From Stappia sp. ES.058 (GTDB lineage: Bacteria > Pseudomonadota > Alphaproteobacteria > Rhizobiales > Stappiaceae): a DNA stretch of 64,000 nucleotides. The DNA lies in contig NZ_LT629784.1 in assembly GCF_900105595.1 (NCBI RefSeq), forward strand, positions 1,240,001-1,304,000, read 5' to 3'. The notes beneath the pieces were generated by a model. That model was not told where the DNA came from. It saw only the letters and a list, made by a program, of their open reading frames with translations, and searched no databases. The translations under genes and the position numbers were made by a program. Positions 20,701 through 28,870 of this stretch are shown piece by piece; within the stretch, counting starts at the first letter, position 1; each line of letters starts with the position of its first letter.

Positions 20701-20868
20701 CTGCCTGAAGAACTGATGCAGGCGGTGGAAGAGCATCGCGAGCGGATCGCGGCCGATACGCTGGCGCGTGAGTTCACGCTTGGCGACAGCCTCAAGGGCG
20801 GCTTCAGCGCCACGCATGAAGTGGGCGGCAAGGATGTCGTCATCGACATGGTGCGCATCGACGCCTGA
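17734..20868 (+). CDS. ileS: Isoleucyl-tRNA synthetase, class 2 (eukaryote-like, IleS2 type)
   Basis: This 1044-residue class I synthetase charges tRNA-Ile. The HIGH motif reads PHYGHL (HYGH at 58-61) in YDGPPFANGLPHYGH, and KMSKS reads KLSKR at 605-609. The CP1 editing segment shows TTTPWTLPSN. These forms and the length match the eukaryotic/IleS2 group, and I see no C-terminal zinc-finger typical of common bacterial IleS1. IleS2 enzymes are often naturally resistant to mupirocin. ATG 17734 is preferred to two in-frame TTG codons just before it. A strong terminator follows. Whether this is the only IleRS of the genome cannot be seen here. Confidence 0.95.
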   Translation: MYEAIDPNPNFPKLEEDILKFWEENRIFEASVEQRRNQEGAGEYVFYDGPPFANGLPHYGHLATGFVKDLIPRYRTMRGDCVVRRFGWDCHGLPAELTAEKELGISGRNEILDYGIGKFNEHCSVSVMRFTSEWRYYVNRQGRWVDFDNDYKTMNLSFMESVIWGFKQLWDKGLVYRGYRVVPYSWAVQTPLSNFETRLDNSYRERQDPALTVGFLLKDAAYVSVPTRLLAWTTTPWTLPSNLALAVAPDLDYAVLEKDGQRVVLAEAALERYEREFGEWARVDTVKGTALADAAYEPLFPYFKDTENAFKVLAADFVEAGDGTGCVHIAPGFGEDDFELAKAREIPLVVPVDEAGKFTAEVTDYVGQNVIEANKDIIRDLKARNVVYRHETYLHDYPHCWRTDTPLIYKAIDAWYVAVSQFKDRMVELNREIDWVPEHVRDGQFGKWLENARDWNISRNRFWGCPIPVWISDDPNYPRTDVYGSLDEIEADFGVRPDDLHRPMIDELVRANPDDPTGKSMMRRVSEVLDVWFDSGSMPFAQEHYPFENKERFEQNFPADFIVEYVAQTRGWFYTLMVLSTAIFDRAPFRNAVCHGVVLDENKQKLSKRLQNYPDPVGVFDTYGADALRWYMLSSPLLVGGDLAVAKDGRGIAQALRQAIIPIWSSYYFFTLYANADSYKAKVRFDQKGLLDRYILAKTRELIEKVQGSLDAYDIPGAYSHVPGFIDALNNWYIRRSRSRFWGEEMTDEKRDALDTLYTVLTHLMRTLAPMMPFVSERIYKGLTGDLSVHLADWPEAEALPNDPDLVRRMDLIRDICASVMSLREAKRLRARLPLKTLTVAHPEVEDLRPYANLIAEEVNIKDVVLEADPLSVGEHRLAVKPQIGKRLGKKMKDVMTASKSGDWTLRPDGIVELAGVELPPEDYTMRVLAPEGSDTGLFDAGAGVVLIDTQLYPDLEREGYARDIVRLIQQTRKDGGFNVSDRIRLNLTLPEELMQAVEEHRERIAADTLAREFTLGDSLKGGFSATHEVGGKDVVIDMVRIDA

Positions 20869-20903
20869 CCCCGTCGCCTGCAAGCGCGCCAATGGAATTG
20901 CAG

Positions 20904-20937
20904 AACGCCGCGATCCGTGAAGGGTCGCGGCGTTTTG
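20904..20937 (+). terminator. Rho-independent terminator after ileS
   Basis: A 13-base stem (AACGCCGCGATCC with GGGTCGCGGCGTT, one G-T pair) closes a five-base loop and runs into TTTT. It lies 36 bases after the ileS stop and separates that gene from the MerR operon. Confidence 0.85.
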
Positions 20938-20968
20938 CGTCGAGGCGAGGGGGCTTGCGTTCGCACGC

Positions 20969-21000
20969 TTGACCTTCCAGTTACTGGAGAGCGGAGTGTT
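20969..21000 (+). promoter_or_regulatory. CueR/HmrR-type operator-promoter with long spacer
   Basis: TTGACC at 20969-20974 is followed by the dyad TTCCAGTTACTGGA, then a weak -10-like GAGTGT (20994-20999). The spacer is 19 bases, longer than the usual 17, as is diagnostic for promoters distorted by MerR-family activators. The sequence closely follows known copper-responsive CueR/HmrR operators (ACCTTCC...CTGGA). It drives the MerR gene and the overlapping cytochrome gene. Confidence 0.7.
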
Positions 21001-21032
21001 TCCGTTGCCATTTTCACGAAAGGGATCGGACA

Positions 21033-21431
21033 ATGAACATTGGCGCCGCGGCGGCCCGCTCGAAGCTGCCACCCAAGACCATCCGCTACTACGAGGACAT
21101 CGACCTGCTGCGTCCGACCCGTGCCGGGAACGGCTACCGCGACTATTCGGATGCGGACATTCACCGGCTGCGGTTTCTGCAACGCTCGCGCAGCCTGGGC
21201 TTTTCCATCGAGGAATGCCGTTCGCTGCTCTCGCTCTACGACGACGAGCACCGGGCTAGCGCCGACGTGAAAGCCGTGGCGCTGGAAAAGATCGGCGAGG
21301 TCGAACGCAAGATCGCGGAACTCCAGGAAATGAAGGCCACGCTGTCGCGGCTTGCCGAGTGTTGCCATGGCGACGGGCGCCCGGATTGTCCAATCCTTGA
21401 CGATCTCGCCGGTCGGAGTGGGGTGTCGTGA
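21033..21431 (+). CDS. hmrR: MerR-family transcriptional regulator, copper-responsive CueR/HmrR type
   Basis: This 132-residue cytosolic activator has an N-terminal winged helix with KTIRYYEDIDLLRP, a central dimerisation helix, and a C-terminal metal loop with C111 and C119 in CCHGDGRPDCPILDDLAG. The seven-residue spacing equals the C112/C120 pair that binds Cu(I) in CueR, and a second cysteine (C110) precedes it. Start ATG follows AAAGGGA. The upstream dyad promoter suggests autoregulation. Its stop overlaps the cytochrome start (GTGA), so the target may be that gene. Sensing of Ag(I)/Au(I) is also possible for this class. Confidence 0.88.
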   Translation: MNIGAAAARSKLPPKTIRYYEDIDLLRPTRAGNGYRDYSDADIHRLRFLQRSRSLGFSIEECRSLLSLYDDEHRASADVKAVALEKIGEVERKIAELQEMKATLSRLAECCHGDGRPDCPILDDLAGRSGVS

Positions 21432-21853
21432 CTGTCCGGTCCGTAGTGTTCCTCGGCAGCGCCGCCCTCGTTGCCGTGATCGGCGCGGTAATTTTTTTCG
21501 CGGGCAATGACGAACGCGCTGCGACGGGGCCGGGCGAGCTGCTTGCCTCCGTGACGGTTCCACCCTTGAGCGGTCCGGCCGCGGCGGGGGAAGAGCTTTT
21601 TGCCAAGACCTGTGCCACCTGCCACGGCGTCAACGCCGCGGGCCGGGCAGGGCAGGGGCCGCCGCTCGTGCATGTGATCTATGAGCCCGGTCATCACGCC
21701 GATGGCGCCTTTTATCTGGCGGTGGCACAAGGTGTGCGGCAGCATCACTGGACGTTTGGCAACATGCCGGCGGTGGCGGGCGTCTCGAGCGAAGACATCT
21801 CGCGCATTGTCGCCTATGTGCGAACGCTGCAGCGCGCCAACGGAATCCGGTAA
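21428..21853 (+). CDS. Membrane-anchored c-type cytochrome
   Basis: This 141-residue protein has an N-terminal hydrophobic helix (about 5-25) and no clear cleavage site, so it is probably a membrane-anchored periplasmic monohaem cytochrome. The haem site is C62-A-T-C65-H66 and the likely axial methionine is M113 in GNMPAVAG. The start is GTG overlapping the regulator stop by four bases. Coupling to a copper-type MerR gene suggests a role in periplasmic copper redox chemistry or electron supply to a cuproenzyme; this is inference. Confidence 0.85.
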   Translation: MTVRSVVFLGSAALVAVIGAVIFFAGNDERAATGPGELLASVTVPPLSGPAAAGEELFAKTCATCHGVNAAGRAGQGPPLVHVIYEPGHHADGAFYLAVAQGVRQHHWTFGNMPAVAGVSSEDISRIVAYVRTLQRANGIR

Positions 21854-21954
21854 CTCTGTCGGCACCCGATGAGCCAGAAACCTTGTGGGGCATTTGCCCC
21901 GCGCATTCAAACCCCTATGATCGCCCAAACTCATAGTCTGGGAGGCGTTTTTCT

Positions 21955-22803
21955 ATGAAACTCATGCGTTACGGCCCCGCCGGTTTTGAAAAACCGGGTC
22001 TGGTCGACACAGCAGGGCGTATCCGCGACCTCAGCGCTCATATCGACGATCTTTCGGGCCCGGCGCTGTCGGACGAGACCTTCGAGCGGCTAAGGACGAT
22101 CGATACCGATACATTGCAGGTGGTGGAGGGAACGCCGCGTATCGGCCCGTGCGTCGCGGACGTCGGAAAATTCATCTGCATCGGGCTCAATTACTCCGAC
22201 CATGCCGCGGAGGCGGGGATGGATGTGCCGCCCGAGCCGATTGTTTTCATGAAGGCGACTTCGGCGATCTGCGGGCCGGACGACGGGATCGAGCTGCCGC
22301 GCGGCTCCGTTGCGACCGACTGGGAGGTGGAGCTCGGCGTCGTCATCGGCAAGCACGCCAAGAATATCGCCGAAGCCGATGCGCTCGATCATGTCGCCGG
22401 CTATTGCGTTGCCAACGACGTCTCGGAACGCGATTTCCAGATCCGGCACTCGGGGCAGTGGGTGAAGGGCAAATCCGCCGATACCTTCGGCCCGATCGGT
22501 CCGTGGCTGGTCACCCGCGACGAGGTGCCCGACCCGCAAAGCCTGCCGCTCTATCTGGATGTTAACAGCAAACGGTATCAGGACGGGACCACGGCGACGA
22601 TGGTCTATGGCGTGGCCTTCGTCATCGCCTATCTGTCGCGCTTCATGAGCCTGCATCCGGGCGATGTGATTGCGACGGGCACGCCTCCGGGCGTCGGCAT
22701 GGGGCAAAAGCCCGACCCGGTCTATCTCAAGGCCGGAGATCAGCTCGAGCTTGGGATCGCCGGGCTTGGCATGCAGCGCCAGACGGTGCGCGCGGCAGAT
22801 TAG
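21955..22803 (+). CDS. Fumarylacetoacetate hydrolase family protein
   Basis: This 282-residue protein belongs to the FAH superfamily. The core begins at about residue 70 with FICIGLNYSDHAAEAG. Metal-ligand regions are visible in DWEVELGVVIG and in NDVSERDFQ, and the C-terminal substrate loop is GDVIATGTPPGVGMG. Relatives cleave or hydrolyse 2-keto-3-deoxy-sugar acids, acylpyruvates or ureidoglycolate; the closest-looking group is the 2,4-diketo-3-deoxy-fuconate/ureidoglycolate-lyase-like set, but the substrate cannot be fixed. It stands alone, ATG after GGGAGG, and shares a terminator with the convergent helicase. Confidence 0.87.
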   Translation: MKLMRYGPAGFEKPGLVDTAGRIRDLSAHIDDLSGPALSDETFERLRTIDTDTLQVVEGTPRIGPCVADVGKFICIGLNYSDHAAEAGMDVPPEPIVFMKATSAICGPDDGIELPRGSVATDWEVELGVVIGKHAKNIAEADALDHVAGYCVANDVSERDFQIRHSGQWVKGKSADTFGPIGPWLVTRDEVPDPQSLPLYLDVNSKRYQDGTTATMVYGVAFVIAYLSRFMSLHPGDVIATGTPPGVGMGQKPDPVYLKAGDQLELGIAGLGMQRQTVRAAD

Positions 22804-22833
22804 TCTCGCGCCCGGTCGGGACAGCAAGACAGC

Positions 22834-22868
22834 AAAAAGCGCCGGAGCATGTCTGCCCGGCGCTTTTT
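22834..22868. terminator. Bidirectional terminator between FAH-family gene and DEAD-box helicase
   Basis: AAAAAGCGCCGG pairs with CCGGCGCTTTTTT around an eleven-base loop. The A-run on one side and T-run on the other allow it to work for both convergent genes. Confidence 0.85.
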
Positions 22869-22898
22869 TGTTTGTCAGGTCAGCCTTGTGCGGCTGGA

Positions 22899-24278
22899 TC
22901 AGCTGGCGTTTGCGCGAAAGCGGCCCCGCTGACCGCCATCCGACTGCGAGCCGGGCCGCGGACCGCGGTAGGGACGCTTTTCACCGGCGGGCTTGCCGTC
23001 GCGCGGACCGCGCGCGGCGTTGGGCCCGCCGTCGGAGGCATGCGCGCCATCGCCACGCGGCTTGAAGGGACGGCGCGCCGGCTTGCGGCCCTTGCCGTTC
23101 GACGGGCGACCGATCGGGCCGTCGTCGTCGCGTTCCACCAGCGTCTTGCCGATCAGCTTCTCGATGTCACGCAGAAACGGCCGTTCGCTGCGGTCGCAGA
23201 AGGAAATCGCCGAGCCGCTCTTTCCGGCACGTGCGGTCCGGCCAATGCGGTGCACGTAGGATTCCGGTACATTCGGCAACTCGAAGTTCACCACATGCGA
23301 GACGCCGTCGACATCGATGCCACGTGCGGCAATGTCGGTGGCGACAAGGATCGGCGTGCGACCCGAGCGGAAGGATTCAAGCGTCTTCTGCCGCTGGCCC
23401 TGGCTCTTGTTGCCATGGATCGCGGAGGCGTTCAGCCCGGCCTGCTCCAGCTGGCGCGTGACCTTGTCGGCGCCATGCTTCGTGCGGGTGAAGACGATGG
23501 CGCGGTCCATGTCGTCGCGCTTCAGCACGTCGACGAGCGCCTGACGCTTCTGCTCGCGTTCGATAAGCAGGACGGTCTGGTCGATCCGGTCGATCGGCTT
23601 GGAACCCGGCGAGACGGAGATTTCCTGCGGCTCATGCAGAAAATCGTTGGCGAGCGCGCGGATCGGCTTCGGCATGGTCGCGGACAGAAGGATCGTCTGA
23701 CGCTGGCGCGGCATCGCGGCCAGGATCTTGCGGATCGCGGGCAGGAAGCCGAGGTCCAGCATGTGGTCGGCTTCGTCGAGCACGATGGTCGTGGTCTCGT
23801 CGAGGCGCAGGGCGCCGGTGGACATATGGTCGAGCAGACGGCCAGGCGTCGCAACGACGATATCCATGCCGCGTGCAAGGCTGCGGATCTGGGGCATTGC
23901 GCGGGCACCGCCCACGACGACCGTCGAGGAATGGCGGACCTTCTGGCCGTAGGCGCGGATGCTTTCGGCGATCTGCGATGCAAGCTCGCGCGTCGGTGCG
24001 AGGATCAACGCCTTGCAGGTCTTGGGGTTCGGACGCTGACGCTGCTCGATGATGCGGTGAAGCAGCGGAAGAACGAAGGAAGCGGTTTTGCCGGTGCCGG
24101 TCTGGGCCAGGCCCAGAACGTCGCCGCCGGAGAGAATTGCGGGAATACCCTGAGCCTGAATCGGCGTCGGCGTGGTGTAGCCTTCGCCTTCGACGGCCTT
24201 GAGGATGGGGTCGGCAAGGCCGAGGTCTTTGAAAGTGGTCAAGCGGAATCCTTGGGCTGCGCCCGAACGCGGCGTCAT
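22899..24278 (-). CDS. DEAD-box RNA helicase, RhlE-like
   Basis: This 459-residue ATP-dependent RNA helicase acts in ribosome assembly or RNA decay. Q motif TPTPIQAQ, Walker A AQTGTGKT, PTRELA, DEAD in VLDEADHMLD, SAT in LLSATMP and HRIGRTARAG are all present. The C-terminal ~85 residues are basic and rich in G, R and P, an RNA-binding tail common in RhlE. ATG 24278 is used here; an in-frame TTG at 24242 with AAGGA upstream would start the protein at TTFKDLGL, directly on the helicase fold, and is a real alternative. It is monocistronic. Confidence 0.93.
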   Translation of the reverse strand: MTPRSGAAQGFRLTTFKDLGLADPILKAVEGEGYTTPTPIQAQGIPAILSGGDVLGLAQTGTGKTASFVLPLLHRIIEQRQRPNPKTCKALILAPTRELASQIAESIRAYGQKVRHSSTVVVGGARAMPQIRSLARGMDIVVATPGRLLDHMSTGALRLDETTTIVLDEADHMLDLGFLPAIRKILAAMPRQRQTILLSATMPKPIRALANDFLHEPQEISVSPGSKPIDRIDQTVLLIEREQKRQALVDVLKRDDMDRAIVFTRTKHGADKVTRQLEQAGLNASAIHGNKSQGQRQKTLESFRSGRTPILVATDIAARGIDVDGVSHVVNFELPNVPESYVHRIGRTARAGKSGSAISFCDRSERPFLRDIEKLIGKTLVERDDDGPIGRPSNGKGRKPARRPFKPRGDGAHASDGGPNAARGPRDGKPAGEKRPYRGPRPGSQSDGGQRGRFRANAS

Positions 24279-25057
24279 CGCCAGCGAGGGTCGCGGTCTT
24301 GGGTCATCGAAAAGGGAGCTTGCGCAGATCAGCTGCCTTGGGAATGCGCTCGCATCGCGAGCAGCTCGGGCAACGATCGGGAGGAAAGTTGCTTGGACCT
24401 GAAGCGCCGTGAACGGTGTACGTTTCTCTACGCAGCGCCAGGATGGTGCCTGTAGACCATAGAAGATGCTGCAGCGCAATGGAAATCGTGCCGACGTCGT
24501 CGCAACACAGCCGTGCCGAATACGCAAGGCAGTCCTCGTCCGTGCCCGAGGGAAGGCCTTGCGAAGGCGGGTTCAGGGGGGTGAAGCCAAAAGGCACAAG
24601 AGCAATGGCACGGCCGGCAGCCTCCGGGCGGGCTGGATTGTTCTGGAATAAAAATTCTAAAATTTATCCCGAACTGTTTCCGTCGGCGGACCTGATGCGT
24701 GAAGCCTGGAAGACGTTGGGCGAGTGCGGCGTTGCGATCATGCCCTAATGATGATCTTCGCCTCATGGGGAGGCGGAAGGGCGTCGAGATAATCTGATGT
24801 TTTTTCAGAAGTTTATTGAATTTTTCTGTCTTGCCGGAGGCGCGCAAACAAGGCCGGATGCGTATGCATCCCTGCAAGTCTCTGCCGATTGCGTCTTCAC
24901 GCAAGACGATGGCCCGCCGTTGGGAAAACGGATGAAGAACCGGAAAATTTGGGTTGCAGGCGAAAAAAATGGAATTTATGTTCCGTTTCAGGGGGCTCAT
25001 TGATCGCAGGGTCTTCTTGCGCAGAGGGTCAATCGATCTCGGGAGTGTGGGTGTGCT
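24279..25057. other. Long intergenic region between helicase and iol operon
   Basis: This 779-base gap separates divergent genes. I find no open frame with a ribosome site and family resemblance. The half near iolC is AT-rich and contains an IolR-type site at 24971-24984 and a near match at 24645-24658. The half near the helicase could be a long 5' leader, as in many cold-inducible helicase genes, but no structure is obvious. Confidence 0.6.
24971..24984. promoter_or_regulatory. Predicted IolR operator (GGAA-N6-TTCC)
   Basis: GGAATTTATGTTCC exactly fits the GGAA-N6-TTCC motif proposed for the RpiR-type repressor IolR in Sinorhizobium. It lies 74 bases before the iolC start. A related site, GGAATAAAAATTCT, is at 24645-24658 with one mismatch. 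IolR itself is not in the window. Confidence 0.55.
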
Positions 25058-27019
25058 GTGGTGAATGAAGACGCAAAGACGCTCGACGTCATCACGATCG
25101 GCCGCTCCTCCGTCGATCTCTACGGGGCGCAGGTGGGCGGTCGTCTTGAGGACATGCGCGCTTTCTCCAAGTATATCGGCGGCTCGCCGACGAATATCGC
25201 CGCGGGAACTGCTCGGCTGGGACTGAAGTCGGGGCTGATTACCCGTGTCGGGGATGAGCACATGGGGCGGTTCATCCGCGAGCAGCTCGATTCGGAAGGC
25301 GTCGATACGCGGGGCGTGATCACGGATCCGGAGCGGTTGACGGCGCTGGTGCTTCTGGGGATTCGCGATCATGAGCAGTTTCCGCTGATTTTCTACCGCG
25401 AGAACTGCGCAGACATGGCGCTGTGCGAGGACGATATCGACGCAGCGTTCATTGCCGAGGCGCGCTGCGTGACGGCGACAGGGACCCATTTGTCGCATCC
25501 GCGTACGGAAGCTGCCGTGCTCAAGGCGCTGCATCTGGCGCGCGAGGCCGGCGCTCGCACGGCCCTCGACATTGATTACCGACCCAATCTTTGGGGACTT
25601 GCAGGGCATGACGCCGGCGAAAGCCGCTTCATCGCCTCCGACGCGGTGACCGCCAGGCTGCAGGCAACGCTGCATCTGTTCGACCTCATCGTCGGGACGG
25701 AGGAGGAATTTCATATCGCAGGCGGCACCACCGACACGCTTGCTGCCTTGCGGGCCGTGCGTGCGGTTTCAACCGCAACGCTCGTGTGCAAGCGCGGGCC
25801 GATGGGGGCGGTCGCCTTCAGCGGAGATATTCCCGATGCTCTCGATGACGGGATTTCCGGCCCGGGCTTTCCGATCGAGGTGTTCAATGTGCTTGGCGCG
25901 GGCGACGGCTTCATGTCGGGCCTGCTGCGCGGCTGGCTCAAGGGCGAGGCGTGGGAAGCCGCGTTGACCTATGCCAACGCCTGCGGTGCGCTTGCGGTCT
26001 CTCGCCATGGCTGCGCACCGGCTTATCCAAGCTGGGAGGAACTGAGCTTCTTTTTGGAACGCGGCGTGCGAACGCCGGCGCTTCGCCATGATGCAGAGCT
26101 CGAGCAGGTCCACTGGTCGACCAACCGCAATGGCGACTGGCCCGCGATGCGGGTCTTTGCCTTCGATCACCGCAAGCAGCTGGAAGACCTTGCCGCCGAG
26201 GCCGGGGCGGAAGTGTCCCGCATTCCGCATTTCAAGGTGCTTTGTCTTGCGGCCGCGCGCCGGGTTCAGGACGGCCGGGCCGGCTACGGCATTCTGTGCG
26301 ACGGACGGCTTGGCGAGCCCGCTCTGCATGCCGCGGCCGGGACGGGGCTTTGGGTCGGGCGGCCGGTGGAAGAGCCGGGTTCGCGACCTCTGGCGCTGGA
26401 GATCGGCCCCGATTTCGGGTCGGATCTGGCGGAATGGCCGGCGGGACAGGTGGTGAAGGTGCTGTGTTTCTATCACCCCGGCGATGCGCCGGAGATGAAG
26501 ACGCAGCAGGAAGAGACCATCATGCGCCTTGCCCGGGCCGCACGGGCGAACGGCCTTGAATTCCTGCTCGAGGTGATCCCGTCCAAGGTCGGGCCGGTCG
26601 ACGAGACCACCACCGCCGGTATCGTTCAGCGCTTTTACGATCTTGGCGTCTATCCCGATTGGTGGAAACTGGAACCCTCCGCTGATGTGCGGAGCTGGAA
26701 ACGCACTTGCGAGACGGTGGCGCGCAATGATCCGCATGTGCGCGGCGTCGTGGTGCTGGGGCTGGATGCGCCGATGGAGGACCTCGAGGCGAGTTTCGCG
26801 ATTGCCGCCGGCTTCGATCTCGTGAAAGGCTTTGCCGTCGGCCGCACGATCTTTGCCGGTCCGGCACGGCGCTGGTTCGCTGGCGAAATAGACGACGCGA
26901 CCGCTGTCTGCGATATGGCGGACACCTTCGCGCGTCTGTGTGCAATCTGGGATTCGGCACGCGCCATTGGCGGACATCTCGCTGGCGATCAGGCCGGCAA
27001 ACAGGGGCTTGCAATATGA
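25058..27019 (+). CDS. iolC: 5-dehydro-2-deoxygluconokinase with C-terminal DUF2090 domain
   Basis: This 653-residue fusion has an N-terminal PfkB/ribokinase domain (about 1-330) that phosphorylates 5-dehydro-2-deoxygluconate. It shows IGRSSVDLYG, IGGSPTNIA and the catalytic loop NVLGAGDGFMSG. The C-terminal ~300 residues are a DUF2090 domain (FAFDHRKQLEDLA, KGFAVGRTIF), with a class I aldolase-like barrel, that may supply the IolJ-type aldolase step. Start is GTG at 25058 or 25061. The stop overlaps iolD in ATGA. It is the first gene of iolCDEB, downstream of an IolR-type operator. The DUF2090 activity is inference. Confidence 0.94.
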   Translation: MVNEDAKTLDVITIGRSSVDLYGAQVGGRLEDMRAFSKYIGGSPTNIAAGTARLGLKSGLITRVGDEHMGRFIREQLDSEGVDTRGVITDPERLTALVLLGIRDHEQFPLIFYRENCADMALCEDDIDAAFIAEARCVTATGTHLSHPRTEAAVLKALHLAREAGARTALDIDYRPNLWGLAGHDAGESRFIASDAVTARLQATLHLFDLIVGTEEEFHIAGGTTDTLAALRAVRAVSTATLVCKRGPMGAVAFSGDIPDALDDGISGPGFPIEVFNVLGAGDGFMSGLLRGWLKGEAWEAALTYANACGALAVSRHGCAPAYPSWEELSFFLERGVRTPALRHDAELEQVHWSTNRNGDWPAMRVFAFDHRKQLEDLAAEAGAEVSRIPHFKVLCLAAARRVQDGRAGYGILCDGRLGEPALHAAAGTGLWVGRPVEEPGSRPLALEIGPDFGSDLAEWPAGQVVKVLCFYHPGDAPEMKTQQEETIMRLARAARANGLEFLLEVIPSKVGPVDETTTAGIVQRFYDLGVYPDWWKLEPSADVRSWKRTCETVARNDPHVRGVVVLGLDAPMEDLEASFAIAAGFDLVKGFAVGRTIFAGPARRWFAGEIDDATAVCDMADTFARLCAIWDSARAIGGHLAGDQAGKQGLAI

Positions 27020-28845
27020 CGACGATCCGCCTCACGGCTGCACAGGCCATGGTGCGTTACCTCGCCGCGCAAAGGAATGGCGACGGCGAGCGCTTGATCC
27101 CCGGATGCTGGGCGATCTTCGGTCACGGCAATGTCGCCGGATTGGGAGAGGCGCTTCAGCAGGCGGGCGATGCATTCCCGACCTGGCGGGGGCACAATGA
27201 GCAGGGCATGGCGCATGCGGCCATCGCCTTCGCCAAGGCGAAAAACCGCCGACAGGCGATGGCCGTGACCACATCCATCGGCCCCGGTGCGACCAACATG
27301 GTCACGGCGGCCGCGCTCGCGCATGTCAACCGGCTTCCGGTGCTCTTCGTGCCGGGCGATGTCTTCGCCAACCGCGCGCCCGACCCGGTCCTGCAGCAGA
27401 TCGAAGACATCGCGGACGGCACTGTTTCCGCCAACGACTGTTTTCGCCCCGTGAGCCGGTATTTCGACCGGATCACCCGGCCGGAACAGCTCTTGACGGC
27501 GCTGCCGCGCGCCATGCGGATCTTTACTGATCCGGCCGATTGCGGCCCGGTGACGCTGGCGTTTTGCCAGGATGTGCAGGCCGAGGCCTTCGACTGGCCG
27601 GAGACGTTTTTCGAGGAGGGCGTCTGGCGGGTGCGCCGGCCGCGCGCCGATGTCGAGGAACTTGAGGCGGCAGCGGATGCGATCAAGGCGGCGAAGACGC
27701 CGCTGATTATCGCTGGCGGCGGGGTGCATTATTCGGGCGCCTGCGAGGCACTGCGCGGCTTTGCCGAACGTCACGGCATCCCGGTTGCAGAAACCCAGGC
27801 CGGTAAGTCGGCGCTTGCCTTCGATCATCCGCTCAATCTCGGTGCCATCGGCGTGACCGGGGCGGCGTCGGCGAATGAGATCGCCGAAAGGGCGGATCTG
27901 GTGATTGCCGTTGGAACGCGGCTTCAGGATTTCACCACCGGCTCATGGGGATTGTTCAAAAACCCAGATTGCCGCCTGCTGTGCCTTAATGTTGCGGCCT
28001 ATGACGCGGCGAAACAAGGTGCGCTATCGCTGGTCGCCGATACCCGCAGCGGTCTGGAGGACCTGAGCGCTGCGCTCGGAAAGTACGCGGCCGCACCTCC
28101 CGATCCCGCACTGAAAAGTGCGTGGATGTCTGTCGTTGACGCGGTGACACGGCCCCCGGAAGGCAATGCCCTGCCAAGCGACGCGCAGGTGATCGGCGCG
28201 GTCCAGCGTGGCCTTGACGACAGTTCCGTCGTGCTGGGGGCTGCCGGCGGTCTGCCCGGCGAGTTGCACAAGCTGTGGAAGGCGCCACGACCCGGCGGCT
28301 ACCACATGGAATACGGCTACTCCTGCATGGGCTATGAAATCGCCGGCGGACTCGGCGCCAAAATGGCCTGCCCGGAGCGCGAGATCGTCGTGATGGTCGG
28401 CGACGGCTCCTACATGATGATGAATTCCGAACTCGCCACATCGGTAATGCTCGGCCTCAAGATCATCGTCGTGCTGCTGGATAATCGCGGGTACGGCTGC
28501 ATCAACCGCCTGCAGGTCGCGACCGGCGGCGAGAGCTTCAACAACCTGCTGGACACGGCCCGGCACACGGTTGCAAGCGATATCGATTTTGCCGCGCATG
28601 CCGCGTCCATGGGGGCGGTTTCGGAAAAGGTCGACGGTATTGCCGGGCTGGAAGAGGCGCTTGCGCGGGCGCGGTCATCCCCGCGCAGCCATGTGATCGT
28701 GATCGAGACCGATCCGCTCGCCTCCACCGATGCCGGCGGCCACTGGTGGGATGTTGCGGTGCCGGAGGTCTCCGGGCAGGCAAGGGTGCGCGACGCGCGC
28801 GCGCAATACGAAACCTATGTGAAACACCGCCGTTCACCCGAGTGA
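27016..28845 (+). CDS. iolD: 3D-(3,5/4)-trihydroxycyclohexane-1,2-dione hydrolase
   Basis: This 609-residue thiamine-diphosphate enzyme opens the ring of the dione made by IolE, giving 5-deoxy-glucuronate. The N-terminal Pyr domain has the conserved glutamate in [11 protein letters not shown], and the C-terminal PP domain has [12 protein letters not shown], the ThDP/Mg motif. The length is normal for IolD. The ATG overlaps the iolC stop by four bases; earlier in-frame ATGs only run inside iolC. Confidence 0.95.
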   Translation: MTTIRLTAAQAMVRYLAAQRNGDGERLIPGCWAIFGHGNVAGLGEALQQAGDAFPTWRGHNEQGMAHAAIAFAKAKNRRQAMAVTTSIGPGATNMVTAAALAHVNRLPVLFVPGDVFANRAPDPVLQQIEDIADGTVSANDCFRPVSRYFDRITRPEQLLTALPRAMRIFTDPADCGPVTLAFCQDVQAEAFDWPETFFEEGVWRVRRPRADVEELEAAADAIKAAKTPLIIAGGGVHYSGACEALRGFAERHGIPVAETQAGKSALAFDHPLNLGAIGVTGAASANEIAERADLVIAVGTRLQDFTTGSWGLFKNPDCRLLCLNVAAYDAAKQGALSLVADTRSGLEDLSAALGKYAAAPPDPALKSAWMSVVDAVTRPPEGNALPSDAQVIGAVQRGLDDSSVVLGAAGGLPGELHKLWKAPRPGGYHMEYGYSCMGYEIAGGLGAKMACPEREIVVMVGDGSYMMMNSELATSVMLGLKIIVVLLDNRGYGCINRLQVATGGESFNNLLDTARHTVASDIDFAAHAASMGAVSEKVDGIAGLEEALARARSSPRSHVIVIETDPLASTDAGGHWWDVAVPEVSGQARVRDARAQYETYVKHRRSPE

Positions 28846-28870
28846 CGGGGAACGGAGCGAGGCGACTGCC

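Noticed and set aside
22872..24455. 527-codon plus-strand open frame opposite the DEAD-box helicase
   Set aside because: All helicase motifs are on the minus strand; the plus-strand frame has none.
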